This document shows, in pieces, positions 1-8,005 of a stretch of 64,000 nt of DNA. Below the pieces are notes generated by a model. It was not told the origin of the DNA, searched no databases, and worked only from the letters and a program-made list of their open reading frames with translations. Both the position numbers and the translations under genes were made by a program. Source of the stretch: Alistipes sp. dk3624 (GTDB lineage Bacteria > Bacteroidota > Bacteroidia > Bacteroidales > Rikenellaceae); assembly GCF_009557455.1 (NCBI RefSeq), contig NZ_CP045651.1, positions 806,001 to 870,000 of the forward strand, given 5' to 3'. Every line of letters starts with the position of its first letter. The first letter of the stretch is position 1.

Positions 1-177
1 ACTGCGGGAACGTGAGCTCGCCCAGGTAGGCGACGTAAACCTTCCTCTCCCCGCACTCCGTGTCCCCGAAGACTGCCATCGGGTACACCTTACGCAGCTT
101 GCGCTCGGCTTTCAGACCCTCGACGCGCTCGCGGATGCGGCACGCTGCTCCAGGGTCAAACTCTTCTCTTCCGTCAT
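1..177 (-). pseudogene. Frameshifted, edge-truncated hypothetical protein
   Basis: Starting at the ATG at 175-177 the first frame gives a short peptide (MTEEKSLTLEQRAA...) that stops near 112. A second frame stays open from upstream of that point to the window edge and continues naturally with RIRERVEGLKAERKLRK and then VYPMAVFGDTECGERKVYVA. The two halves look like one protein broken by a single indel around 130-145. The C-terminus lies outside the window. No family recognised. It may be a real frameshift or a base-calling error. Confidence 0.4.
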
Positions 178-243
178 ATCTCGTGTTTTTATGGTTTATG
201 GAAGGATAGAGGCCCCGCCGGGGAATATGTTTACGGTTGTGGC

Positions 244-265
244 AAAAAAACTTCCGGACCGGGAG
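244..265 (-). terminator. Candidate intrinsic terminator after HU-like gene
   Basis: A small GC-rich inverted repeat (251-265) lies immediately beyond the stop codon and is followed on the minus strand by seven T (A run 244-250). The stem is short, about five pairs with a mismatch, so this is a weak call. Confidence 0.35.
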
Positions 266-267
266 CA

Positions 268-555
268 TTAAGCGTCATGACGTTCACGGATACGGCGTTG
301 CAGCACCGAAGAGGCGGTAAAATGAACCGTCCTGCACGCAGGAATCCTCATCGAAACCCTTCGGTGCGGATCGTAGCCGTTGTGCTCGGGCCGGTCTTTC
401 GGAGTGAACGTTCCAAACGAAGAGATCGTAATCCTCTCCCCGTCGAGGATTGCCGTGGCCAGCCGGGCGAAAAGCGCGTTGACGACAAGTGAAACTTCCT
501 GCTGGGATTTGCCCAGATCGCGGGCGACGTCCCGAACCAATACTTGCTTATTCAT
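268..555 (-). CDS. HU/IHF-family DNA-binding protein
   Basis: This 95-aa protein has the HU layout. It has an N-terminal helical dimerisation part (MNKQVLVRDVARDLGKSQQEV), then ITISSFGTF, the conserved turn that leads into the beta arms of HU/IHF proteins. The arm (about residues 48-75) is shortened and lacks the usual RNPxTG motif, so it is a divergent member. HU proteins bend and compact DNA in the cytoplasm. The gene is alone on its transcript as far as can be seen, with a T-rich hairpin directly after its stop. Confidence 0.75.
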   Translation of the reverse strand: MNKQVLVRDVARDLGKSQQEVSLVVNALFARLATAILDGERITISSFGTFTPKDRPEHNGYDPHRRVSMRIPACRTVHFTASSVLQRRIRERHDA

Positions 556-572
556 AATCTATATCTTTAGAT

Positions 573-800
573 TTATGGGACTATAAATCCACGAAATTTC
601 CGGCTCCTGTACCGCACAGAAACCCGGAATCCGCGATCATCCATTCTATTTTCTATATCGTTGGTCCGGAGAGCTTCCCGAAGGTTCCGGCCAAGATCTC
701 CGAAGACCGTCCCACACACGACCGCCCGCTCGGGACGAAAGTCCGAAGCCGAGCCCTTACGGCACCGGATATAGCCCGGAATCGCCGCATAGATCTTCAC
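573..800 (-). CDS. Small hypothetical protein
   Basis: A 75-aa open frame with an ATG start and no recognisable domain. It is rich in Arg (about one residue in six) and has no signal peptide or membrane segment. It sits between the HU-like gene and the PepSY-like genes in the same direction, and no better ORF occupies the gap. Arg-rich random ORFs are common at this GC content, so it may not be a gene. Confidence 0.25.
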   Translation of the reverse strand: MKIYAAIPGYIRCRKGSASDFRPERAVVCGTVFGDLGRNLREALRTNDIENRMDDRGFRVSVRYRSRKFRGFIVP

Positions 801-824
801 CTTTCACTACCGCGGCTCAACGGG

Positions 825-1280
825 TCAGTACATATCCTCCCGCACGAACGTACCGTCGGCCGAGTAGATCAGCTCCAGCCCGCCCGTGATCTTGATCTCG
901 TAGCCGCCCCGTTCGCGTTCGGCTTTGTAGATTTTCGCCCCCGGATAGCGCACGGCCAGATCCTCGACGATCGCCGCCGGCACAATACCAGCAGGCAGAA
1001 ACGAGTAGCCGCAGTCCACCTTTTTCCACTCTCCCGAGGCGTGGAACTCGATGTCCGTGCCGTCGGAAAGCTTTACCTCAAACTCGCGATGTCCGTCCTC
1101 CCGCTCCCGCTCGGCATAGATGCAGCTCGCATCCGGGAAATAGGTTGCAATGAAAGTCTTCGCCCCGGAAGGCAGCCAGAGACAAGGAATGCGCATCTCG
1201 GCCAACGCGCAGTACAGCGCAGCTCCGACGACGACCACGCCCGCCGCAAGCGCATAATATCGTTTCTTCAACTTTTTCAT
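825..1280 (-). CDS. PepSY-like (DUF2874-type) membrane-anchored protein
   Basis: A 151-aa protein with an N-terminal hydrophobic segment (about residues 8-27, no lipobox) followed by one PepSY-like repeat pair. The motifs include AKTFIATYFPDA, GTDIEFHASGEWKKVDC, and a second half with VRYPGAKIYKAERERGGYEI and LIYSADG. The pattern 'P..A..FI...FP.A...' plus 'G.EI.F...G.W..V' is typical of the PepSY-like (putative beta-lactamase-inhibitor-like) proteins abundant in Bacteroidales. It probably works in the periplasm; the molecular role of these proteins is unknown. The C-terminal ~45 codons are almost identical in DNA to the next gene upstream, so the two are a recent tandem duplication. Confidence 0.8.
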   Translation of the reverse strand: MKKLKKRYYALAAGVVVVGAALYCALAEMRIPCLWLPSGAKTFIATYFPDASCIYAEREREDGHREFEVKLSDGTDIEFHASGEWKKVDCGYSFLPAGIVPAAIVEDLAVRYPGAKIYKAERERGGYEIKITGGLELIYSADGTFVREDMY

Positions 1281-1316
1281 ACCATTTTCTGTTTTTCAGG
1301 CTCCGATACGTTCTCT

Positions 1317-1766
1317 TTAGGAGCGATCCTCCCGCACGAACGTACCGTCGGCCGAGTAGATCAGCTCCAGCCCGCCCGTGATCTTGATCTCGTAGCCGCC
1401 CCGTTCGCGTTTGGCTTTGTAGATTTTCGCCCCCGGATACCGCACGGCCAGATCTTCGATGATAGCCTGCGGAACGATCCCGGCAGGAAGGAACGAATAG
1501 CCGCAGTCCACCTTCTTCCACTGGCCCGTGCCGTGGAACTCGAGGTCCGTACCGTTCGACAGTTTCGCCTCGTACTCCCGGCGGCCGTCATCGCGCTCCC
1601 GCTCGGCATAAACGCAACTCTCGGTCGGGAAATACCGCTCGATAAATGTCCTGGCCTCGGCGGGTAATCGTCGGTAGGAGATGCGCGAGGAAGCGCATCC
1701 GGTCAGTAAAAGCAGGCTGGCGACCATCGTCGCCAGCACCGTCATAGATTTCAACGCTCTCATCAT
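1317..1766 (-). CDS. PepSY-like (DUF2874-type) lipoprotein
   Basis: A 149-aa protein with a lipoprotein signal ending LLLLTGC (Cys about 24), so the mature protein should be membrane-anchored outside the cytoplasm. The mature part is a PepSY-like repeat pair (ARTFIERYFPTESCVYAERE, then DLEFHGTGQWKKVDCGYSFL, then YEIKITGGLELIYSADG). It differs from its downstream neighbour mainly in the signal region: that one has a plain transmembrane anchor and this one a lipobox. It lies 10 nt after the stop of the three-repeat paralogue, which suggests cotranscription. Confidence 0.82.
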   Translation of the reverse strand: MMRALKSMTVLATMVASLLLLTGCASSRISYRRLPAEARTFIERYFPTESCVYAERERDDGRREYEAKLSNGTDLEFHGTGQWKKVDCGYSFLPAGIVPQAIIEDLAVRYPGAKIYKAKRERGGYEIKITGGLELIYSADGTFVREDRS

Positions 1767-1775
1767 CGAACGGGC

Positions 1776-3050
1776 TCAAAGGATCGTACCCTCGGCGGCG
1801 ATGCGCAGTTCGATCTCGCGGTTGCCGCGCTCGAGTTCCACGAGGTAGTATTCCGCAGTCGGGGTCTGCACGTACTCTATATCGTCGATCGAGAACGTAG
1901 CCCACTCGGAAGCCGCGATAGCGGCAGTAACGGCCTGCGGAAGTTCGCTGCGGCGGATGTCCCATTCGGTGTAGACCCATTCGTTCCGTCCGTTGAAGTA
2001 AACGTCCTTCTCGCGGTTCTCATGCCAGATCTCGACCTCCAGAAGACCTTTGTCGTAATCGTACTCCACGATCCGCGCCCCGGGGTATTTCGACGAGATG
2101 AACCCGGTGACTTCCGCATCGACCAACTGGCCGTTGCCCTGTGCGGGCATGTCGGACTGCTTGAGCGTCACCGTGCCGTCGAGCGTGACGTCCACCTTCA
2201 CGTCGCCCTGCGCCGACTCCAGATCGAAGCGGTAGAACTCCTTGTCGGGAGTCTCGTAGTGGTCGATGTCGTCGATCCGGTAAGCGGCCCACTCGCTGTT
2301 CTGAAGAGCCTGCATCACCGTCTGGGGAACATCGCTGCGCCAAACCTCGGTCTTGGTGTAGACCCACGCGCCGCTGCCGTCGAAGAGCAGCTCGCGCGGC
2401 GTGCGGCCGTCGATGATATCCACTTCGGTCATACCGTGCTCGTAGTCGATCTCCGTGATGCGGGCGTCGGGGTAGTTCGTGCGGATGTACTCCTCGATGC
2501 CCGTGGCGGGCGTCGACGGGATATAGTCTCCGTAATCGTAATCGGGTGCCGAGTCCGTCAGCATTTTGACCAGCACGCCGTCGGCCGAGTAGTAGAGGTC
2601 GATCTCCGTTTCGATGCCGTTCTCCCGTTTCTCTACTTCGATGACGTAGATCGTTTCCACGCCTTCGCGCTCCAGCATATCCACGTCGTCCGTGCGCCAC
2701 GGAGCCGAAGCGTATTCACTGGCCTCAAAAGCTGTCTGCACAGCCTCGGGAAGTGCCGTGAAGGGAATGTCCGTTTCGGTCATGTACCACGCGCCCCCGT
2801 TGTCGAACCACGCCGCGAGGTCGATGCCTGCCTCGGCGGCGCGCGATTCGGGCAGCGAGAAGCTCGCCACGACATATTTGTCTTTGGCCGTCCACCGCAC
2901 ATTGGTAGCGTTGGGGTACTTTTCTGTCAGAGCGGCCTGCGCCTGTTTGCTTACGGCGGGCTCGCGGGACCCGTTGTCCTCGTCCTTGTTGCAACCTGCC
3001 AGAGCCAACGTGCTCACGAGCAAGGTCATCAAAATCGTGTTCCTTTTCAT
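1776..3050 (-). CDS. Three-repeat PepSY-like lipoprotein
   Basis: A 424-aa lipoprotein (signal MKRNTILMTLLVSTLALAGC, Cys20). The mature part is three successive PepSY-like units at roughly residues 35-150, 165-285 and 300-424. Each unit starts with a 'YP.A..' strand (LTEKYPNATNVRW, RTNYPDARITEIDY, SSKYPGARIVEYDY), has a central 'W.YTET/W..S.LP.AV..A...SE.A' motif, and ends with an 'IDDI...' strand. The repeats are clearly paralogous but well diverged, unlike the two single-unit genes downstream. It is probably periplasmic, with unknown ligand. Confidence 0.85.
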   Translation of the reverse strand: MKRNTILMTLLVSTLALAGCNKDEDNGSREPAVSKQAQAALTEKYPNATNVRWTAKDKYVVASFSLPESRAAEAGIDLAAWFDNGGAWYMTETDIPFTALPEAVQTAFEASEYASAPWRTDDVDMLEREGVETIYVIEVEKRENGIETEIDLYYSADGVLVKMLTDSAPDYDYGDYIPSTPATGIEEYIRTNYPDARITEIDYEHGMTEVDIIDGRTPRELLFDGSGAWVYTKTEVWRSDVPQTVMQALQNSEWAAYRIDDIDHYETPDKEFYRFDLESAQGDVKVDVTLDGTVTLKQSDMPAQGNGQLVDAEVTGFISSKYPGARIVEYDYDKGLLEVEIWHENREKDVYFNGRNEWVYTEWDIRRSELPQAVTAAIAASEWATFSIDDIEYVQTPTAEYYLVELERGNREIELRIAAEGTIL

Positions 3051-3141
3051 AAAGTTGTTCGTGAAAATTTATATAATAGGTGAAAATTGGGGTCTTATCT
3101 AAGAAGCAGGGGGACCGAACCGAGATGCACCGTCTGCGGGA

Positions 3142-3324
3142 TCATCGCCGCTTGCGCGTAAGGCCGATTCCCTCGTGGCGGTGGCGGTGCTGCGCCGTGA
3201 AATCCTCCAACCGTTCCGACTGCGGCACCGTATGGAACCACTGCAACCACGCACCGAAGCGGTCCAACAGCCATTGCAGAACGCGGCGAAGGGCATGGCT
3301 TATGGGAGAACGGGCATCCTTCAT
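3142..3324 (-). CDS. Small hypothetical protein
   Basis: A 60-aa ORF starting 18 nt beyond the stop of the upstream PepSY-like gene and ending about 90 nt before the three-repeat paralogue. The N-terminal half is amphipathic (SHALRRVLQWLLDRFGAWLQWF), and the C-terminal half is basic. No signal peptide or known domain. The tight position in the gene row is the main support. Confidence 0.35.
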   Translation of the reverse strand: MKDARSPISHALRRVLQWLLDRFGAWLQWFHTVPQSERLEDFTAQHRHRHEGIGLTRKRR

Positions 3325-3342
3325 GGTCGGGCTGTCGTATCG

Positions 3343-3798
3343 TTAATCGTCGTAGCCGATCACGTTGAACTTGGTGTCGAACTTGATCTCCAGGCCGCCC
3401 GACAGCTCGATCTCCCACGTGTAGGGGTCGCGCTCGATCTTCTTGATGAACTGCCGGCCGAACAGTTCGTTCGCCGCCACGAAATCCGAGATCTGCTTCG
3501 GGACGATGGCTGCGGGAACGGGAGCGTACTTGCGCTCCACGCTTTCCCACTGTCCGTCGGAGCGGAAATCGACCTCCGTGCGGTCGGTGTATTTCACCTC
3601 GTACTCGACACCCATAAACTTCCGGTCGGCCACGATGTAGGCCACCGTCAGCGTGTCGAAATGGGTTTTCAGGAAGGTCTGCGCCGCCTGCGGCAGGCGG
3701 TCGAAGGTGATCGGCTCCTCATGTCCGTCGGCATGGGCCGGCGCAAGGCCGCAAAGGAGCAGCAGGGCCGAAAGAAGCAGTTTTTTCATGTTTTTCAT
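3343..3798 (-). CDS. Secreted PepSY-like protein
   Basis: A 151-aa PepSY-like protein. The longer frame reaches 3831, but the ATG at 3798 gives a clean Sec signal peptide (MKNMKKLLLSALLLLCGLAPAHA, cleavage after AHA), so that start is preferred; 3789 is a second possibility. The mature part has LPQAAQTFLKTHFDT, then GVEYEVKYTDRTEVDFRSDG and a second half ending WEIELSGGLEIKFDTKFNV. It is soluble and periplasmic, in contrast to its lipoprotein and membrane-anchored paralogues nearby. Confidence 0.8.
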   Translation of the reverse strand: MKNMKKLLLSALLLLCGLAPAHADGHEEPITFDRLPQAAQTFLKTHFDTLTVAYIVADRKFMGVEYEVKYTDRTEVDFRSDGQWESVERKYAPVPAAIVPKQISDFVAANELFGRQFIKKIERDPYTWEIELSGGLEIKFDTKFNVIGYDD

Positions 3799-3849
3799 AA
3801 GATCCGTTTTTTTAAGTTGTCGAATAATCATCCGAAGCTGCCGGCAGCG

Positions 3850-4089
3850 CTACTTTTCCCACCAGGCGATCAGCTCCATGATCGAGAAATAGAGCAGCGC
3901 TCCTCCCCACAGGGCGATGCCGACCACGGCCGCTGCGACCGCCACGATCCGCTCGGCGGCGGATTGCCTTCCGCCGTCCTCCTCCGGCGTGTCCGGCTTC
4001 GTCCCGTTCATCGGGTCGGGTGCGATCGGTTTTCGTTCCGTGCGTGTTCGCGTTCCGGTCGGTTTTCTTTTCTTTCTCTTTTTTGCCAT
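3850..4089 (-). CDS. Small single-pass membrane protein
   Basis: A 79-aa protein with a very basic N-terminus (MAKKRKKRKPTGTRTRTERK), a polar stretch, and one C-terminal transmembrane helix (about residues 48-75, AVAAAVVGIALWGGALLYF). No family recognised. It is next to another small basic protein with a single C-terminal helix, in the same orientation. Confidence 0.5.
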   Translation of the reverse strand: MAKKRKKRKPTGTRTRTERKPIAPDPMNGTKPDTPEEDGGRQSAAERIVAVAAAVVGIALWGGALLYFSIMELIAWWEK

Positions 4090-4120
4090 CGTACGTTGCC
4101 GTTTCCGTCCCGCGCGGCGT

Positions 4121-4330
4121 TTACTGTATCAACAGCCATAATGCGAGCACGATACCCGCGAGGCACAGCAGCCGGACGAAGTACCGGCGGAACCTCGCCC
4201 GTCTCCGTTCCCGCCTGTGCAGCCTCCTTACATCCCCGTTATAGTCCAGTATGGGCATATTCAGGCGGTAGTCCTCCCAGCGTTCGGGATCGTTCGGACG
4301 GTATGTATCTCTTTTTTTGCCCATGAACAC
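4121..4330 (-). CDS. Small C-terminally anchored membrane protein
   Basis: A 69-aa protein with a charged N-terminal part, a dense Arg cluster (RRLHRRERRRARFRR) and a C-terminal hydrophobic helix (LLCLAGIVLALWLLI). The Arg cluster before the helix predicts that the N-terminus stays in the cytoplasm. No known family. Either Met1 or Met3 may start it. Confidence 0.45.
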   Translation of the reverse strand: MFMGKKRDTYRPNDPERWEDYRLNMPILDYNGDVRRLHRRERRRARFRRYFVRLLCLAGIVLALWLLIQ

Positions 4331-4444
4331 TCTCTCGGGAACCGACCATTACGATCGGCCGGGGTTATCTCGTTTCTCATATTGCGTTTTTTCGTTCTTT
4401 CTTTCCGTTACCGTCCGTTTTTCCGGCATATCGTTCCGCGCCGC

Positions 4445-4463
4445 CCCGGCCTTTCGGGCCGGG
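4445..4463 (-). terminator. GC-rich hairpin after the last tip-protein gene
   Basis: A perfect 7-bp stem (CCCGGCC / GGCCGGG) with a 5-nt loop lies 28 nt beyond the stop of the last pilus gene. There is no T run behind it, so it is either a weak terminator or an RNA 3' stabilising hairpin. It marks the likely end of the pilus transcript. Confidence 0.4.
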
Positions 4464-4490
4464 ACGCGCAGACCGCGGGAATGCCGGATC

Positions 4491-7400
4491 CTATTTGCGC
4501 ACATTATCCCGGATGCACCTTATGCCATAACCGAAGGCTTTGGATTGTGCGGTGGCGTTCAGCGGCATTACCGTCGTTGCTATAGTGCCATTGTCTATGC
4601 GAAGCGTCGGAGTATAAGCCTTATCCCTGTTACCTGCGGCAGTGGTGCTACTGGGCATATTTGTCCAATAGTAGGAGACACGGCCTACTGCCTCCGATTC
4701 TAAGTTATCTTTATGGCGAAATCCGCCTGCTCTCAGGTAGTATACTCCTCCCGAGGGATCGTATGCTCCCCTCCCTGACATGAGATTGGCATAGAACACC
4801 CAGCCGTAGACGGATCGGAGTCCGGAGTTATCCGTAAAGGGCGAGTTGTAAACAGTGCCGAATTGGGAGTTGCCTCCCATCGATTGGGTATATGTCCCCC
4901 CATCAACTGTCATACCCGTGAACACATCCGGATCGGGAACGCGGTAACCTCTCGGGCACGGATCGTAAACGGTTTTGGCGCTCCTGTAGCCGGCGTCGAA
5001 CTGGGGGAGTCCGTCCTTGAACGTGATGCCGGAGCTGCCCGTAAGCTGGGCGTTCCAAAGGTTGCAGTAGTTCACGGCAGCACCATCCGATGCTGCAGCA
5101 ATCCAATTACTAATACTCCCACCACAGACGAAGCTGTTCGGATTCTGGATGGCCTGGCCGATCGTATATCGGGCTGAGCTTGTTTGGAAAGCATTGTTTA
5201 ACTTATTATTATTGCCATCATATACGGTCTTGTTGACTATCTCGCCGTTTTGGTTCATAGCCGCCGGGATCGGGTCCTTGCGCCCCCACTGGTAGAAGGG
5301 GTTGTTGCCGGAGCTCTCGATCTCGACACGGGGCTGTTCGAGCGTGATATCCCGGGTACGGCCGCTCGCCTGCGTGATGCGCACTATCGCGCTGCGGCCC
5401 TCGTAGACGTCGACATCGCCGCTGCACCAGCCCAGGTTCTGGCCCTGCAGGATAAACTCTTTTCCCGCTGCGTTCGTGATCTTGCAGTCGCTTACGGGGG
5501 CGTACGGGCTATAGGTATCCTGCACTGCCGGAGCTTTCTCAGGATCGTAGTCCGTAATCCAGATATGCCATGTCCAGATGATCCTGTCCAGATGATCGTA
5601 CGCGGCAAATACGACGTTGCCCTGCATGGGGGTCTTCAAATCGGTATTCTTCGGTACGTCGAAGCAGATATAGCAGTCGGGCTTGTCCGTGAAGCACATG
5701 TCGGAGATCATATTCGGATTGTCCTGCCAGAGTATGCCGACGCGGGTGGGATAGCCGTTCGAACGGGCAGCGTCCGTACCCGTTACCGCGACTTGATGCG
5801 TTTCGTTATATTGCAGGTCCTTTTGGATCCAGCCGCTATGGATTCTCCGATTATCGTAATCCAGGAACCAGCTCAGCCAAGTAGTAGTAGTAGTAGTAGT
5901 AGTGCCTCTGTTGTAAGAGGTGGTGTTCTCGTCCGTTATGTCGATGCAGGGGCCTATAAGGCTGTTGCCGTACGCATACGGTATGCGGTAGTAGCCCGGT
6001 GCGGAGACGATGTAGCAGTTGGCCGTCTCGCGGGTAGCCAGCGTTTGGTCGGAACCCTTCGAAAGGTCGTATCGCGGAGACGAGTCCTCGCCGGGCCCGG
6101 TATAAGCGCCGACTATGGGGCGACCATTGAGCCGCTCGTTATAAGGGTCCTCCGTCTTTGTCAGAGGCATGGGATCGAAGGCAATGGAGAAGTCGCCGGA
6201 CGACGTCTTCTCCACCGTGATCCAGTTCGGTTGGCTCGTCCCGACACCATCCTTGTCGACGAACCCGGCTTCCCACGGCAGTTCTTTGCTCGTTCCGTCG
6301 GGCATCACGACGTTGCTGCTCACGCGCTGGCTGAACGATCCGCCCAGCTGGTAGCCCGTGACATCATGCACCGTCAGGGTCGCCCATCCCACGGGCACGA
6401 ACCGCTCGATATTGCCGCACTTTACGCGCAACCACATGCCCTGCGCCGTGGCGTTGTTCCCCGTCTTGAAGTGGAGCATATAACCCTCCTCGAGAGAGCT
6501 CTGGTTATTGAACGTGAAGGTGTTACCCGGTATGTCATTCCCGTCCTTGTCCAGCAGCTGCACGATCGAGGTCGCTACGGGAGCCGTTCGGGCGGCATTG
6601 AGCAGCGTCACGGTGCTGGTTGCCGGAGCCCCGTCCGGGTCGTTCTCGGGCTGGGGCCACGAGAAACGGTAGAGGGGCTGCGCCTCGGCTGCGGTCCACA
6701 CATAGGCCGTATCGCGGTCGGCCGTCACCCCGTACTGTCCGTTGTACTCCCAATTCTTGCTCCAGTCGTCCAGAATCCCGATCTCGTAGACGGCGTTGGA
6801 GGGGTTGTCCAGCGCCTCTTCGATATTGTCGTAACCCCGCTTGTAGATGTCCTTCACGCGGAAGACGTAGTGCTTGCCACGCTCGAAGGCGTTGCGTTTT
6901 GCGATCGTGCCCTGATTTGTGTCGTCGAATGTGAGGCAGTAGTATTGCATGGGGCCGCTCTCGGTCTCGGCGACCCGCAGCAGGACGTAGTTGAACGCCC
7001 GGTTCGTCGGCCAATTAGCAGGCTGCGCCGCCTCGTAGGTGTACAGCGCGGGAAAACTCATCGGGTCGGCATCCGGGTCGTAGCCCGGCGTGCCGCTCTG
7101 AGAGAGCGCACCCTGTTCGTTCTGCGAAGCCGGCGTGCTTGCCGTTGTCCACTGCGTCGTTGCGGGCATGTGGTCGAGGTAGGTGGTGCGGACGGTCGTC
7201 CACGCCAGCGGCCCGCCCGTCTGGGTCAGCGAGGGGTCCAGCACCACGCTGATCTTGGCGCACTGGAAGCTCATGCGAACCTGTACGTTCTGGCCGTTCC
7301 ATACGGCATCGCCGGCCATCGTCAGCGGGGCTTTCATATCGGCCGAAGTGCCGCCCGCGGCGCTGCGGGGCTTCAGCGTATTCTGCGCCGCAGCCATATT

Positions 7401-7853
7401 TTGGCCTACGAGTCCCTCCGCCTGGTTCACGGTTGTCGGGTCGAGGTTGCACAGCACGACGATCGTCTCGCCGCTCTGCGGTGCGAGCTTTCTAAAGCGC
7501 AGCGTGGGCTGCTGCGTGCCGTTGCCCATGACGGTCGCCACGACCTCGGCACCCGTGATCCGGTCGTCCGTCTTGTTCCACGCGAGCACCACGGCATTCT
7601 CGATGCGGCACTCGTCGATGGTCGCGCCCGAGTAGGTCTCCACCCGCTCCGGGGCGGGAATGTAGAGGGCGAGATCGGTGCCCTCGTCGGGACCGCCCGG
7701 CCCGACAGGGTCTTTGGCACAACTCCCCAGCAGCAGCGCGAAGACCGCCGTCAGGCGGAGCAGGGAATGCAGTCCCCGGAGTGCCGCGCCCGGGGAGCGC
7801 CGTGCGACGTTCTGCGCCGCACATAGTCTCTGTTTTAATACTGTCCGTTGCAT
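4491..7853 (-). CDS. Large tip-type fimbrial lipoprotein with FISUMP-like C-terminus (paralogue C)
   Basis: A 1120-aa lipoprotein (lipobox LLLGSC, Cys45, followed by AKDPVG). The first ~350 residues resemble Mfa-type fimbrillin/DUF4906 folds: an early beta strand LALYIPAPER, then VETYSG, then many short strands. The C-terminal ~300 residues resemble the 'Fibrobacter succinogenes major paralogous' (FISUMP) type fold: QWGRKDPIPA, TVYDPCPRGYRVP, YYWT, and a final FGYGIRCIRDN. This layout fits an alternative pilus tip subunit. An (ACT)8 tract codes for eight Thr in a surface-type loop near residue 650. It is homologous to the genes at 8006 and 12382 and is the most divergent of the three. Confidence 0.75.
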   Translation of the reverse strand: MQRTVLKQRLCAAQNVARRSPGAALRGLHSLLRLTAVFALLLGSCAKDPVGPGGPDEGTDLALYIPAPERVETYSGATIDECRIENAVVLAWNKTDDRITGAEVVATVMGNGTQQPTLRFRKLAPQSGETIVVLCNLDPTTVNQAEGLVGQNMAAAQNTLKPRSAAGGTSADMKAPLTMAGDAVWNGQNVQVRMSFQCAKISVVLDPSLTQTGGPLAWTTVRTTYLDHMPATTQWTTASTPASQNEQGALSQSGTPGYDPDADPMSFPALYTYEAAQPANWPTNRAFNYVLLRVAETESGPMQYYCLTFDDTNQGTIAKRNAFERGKHYVFRVKDIYKRGYDNIEEALDNPSNAVYEIGILDDWSKNWEYNGQYGVTADRDTAYVWTAAEAQPLYRFSWPQPENDPDGAPATSTVTLLNAARTAPVATSIVQLLDKDGNDIPGNTFTFNNQSSLEEGYMLHFKTGNNATAQGMWLRVKCGNIERFVPVGWATLTVHDVTGYQLGGSFSQRVSSNVVMPDGTSKELPWEAGFVDKDGVGTSQPNWITVEKTSSGDFSIAFDPMPLTKTEDPYNERLNGRPIVGAYTGPGEDSSPRYDLSKGSDQTLATRETANCYIVSAPGYYRIPYAYGNSLIGPCIDITDENTTSYNRGTTTTTTTTWLSWFLDYDNRRIHSGWIQKDLQYNETHQVAVTGTDAARSNGYPTRVGILWQDNPNMISDMCFTDKPDCYICFDVPKNTDLKTPMQGNVVFAAYDHLDRIIWTWHIWITDYDPEKAPAVQDTYSPYAPVSDCKITNAAGKEFILQGQNLGWCSGDVDVYEGRSAIVRITQASGRTRDITLEQPRVEIESSGNNPFYQWGRKDPIPAAMNQNGEIVNKTVYDGNNNKLNNAFQTSSARYTIGQAIQNPNSFVCGGSISNWIAAASDGAAVNYCNLWNAQLTGSSGITFKDGLPQFDAGYRSAKTVYDPCPRGYRVPDPDVFTGMTVDGGTYTQSMGGNSQFGTVYNSPFTDNSGLRSVYGWVFYANLMSGRGAYDPSGGVYYLRAGGFRHKDNLESEAVGRVSYYWTNMPSSTTAAGNRDKAYTPTLRIDNGTIATTVMPLNATAQSKAFGYGIRCIRDNVRK
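5880..5903 (-). repeat. Trinucleotide microsatellite (ACT)8
   Basis: Eight uninterrupted ACT codons on the minus strand (AGT on the plus strand) code for Thr8 in the tip protein. Slippage would change loop length without breaking the frame. Confidence 0.9.
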
Positions 7854-8005
7854 TGATCCGTTGCTTTTATTTTTCGTTTTTCTGTTCGTTTTCCGTATCT
7901 TTTTCCGCCCCGGCAGAGTCCGAACGGGTTCGGCTCTGCACCCGGCTTATCGAAAGGGTTCGCTTTTTATTCGTTCCTGTATCTACCGTTCGCCCTTCGG
8001 GGTCT

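Noticed and set aside
5250-7826. 858-aa open frame on the plus strand
   Set aside because: It lies wholly antisense to the tip-protein gene. Its composition is Arg/Val/His-rich without domain motifs; this is a codon-bias shadow at high GC.
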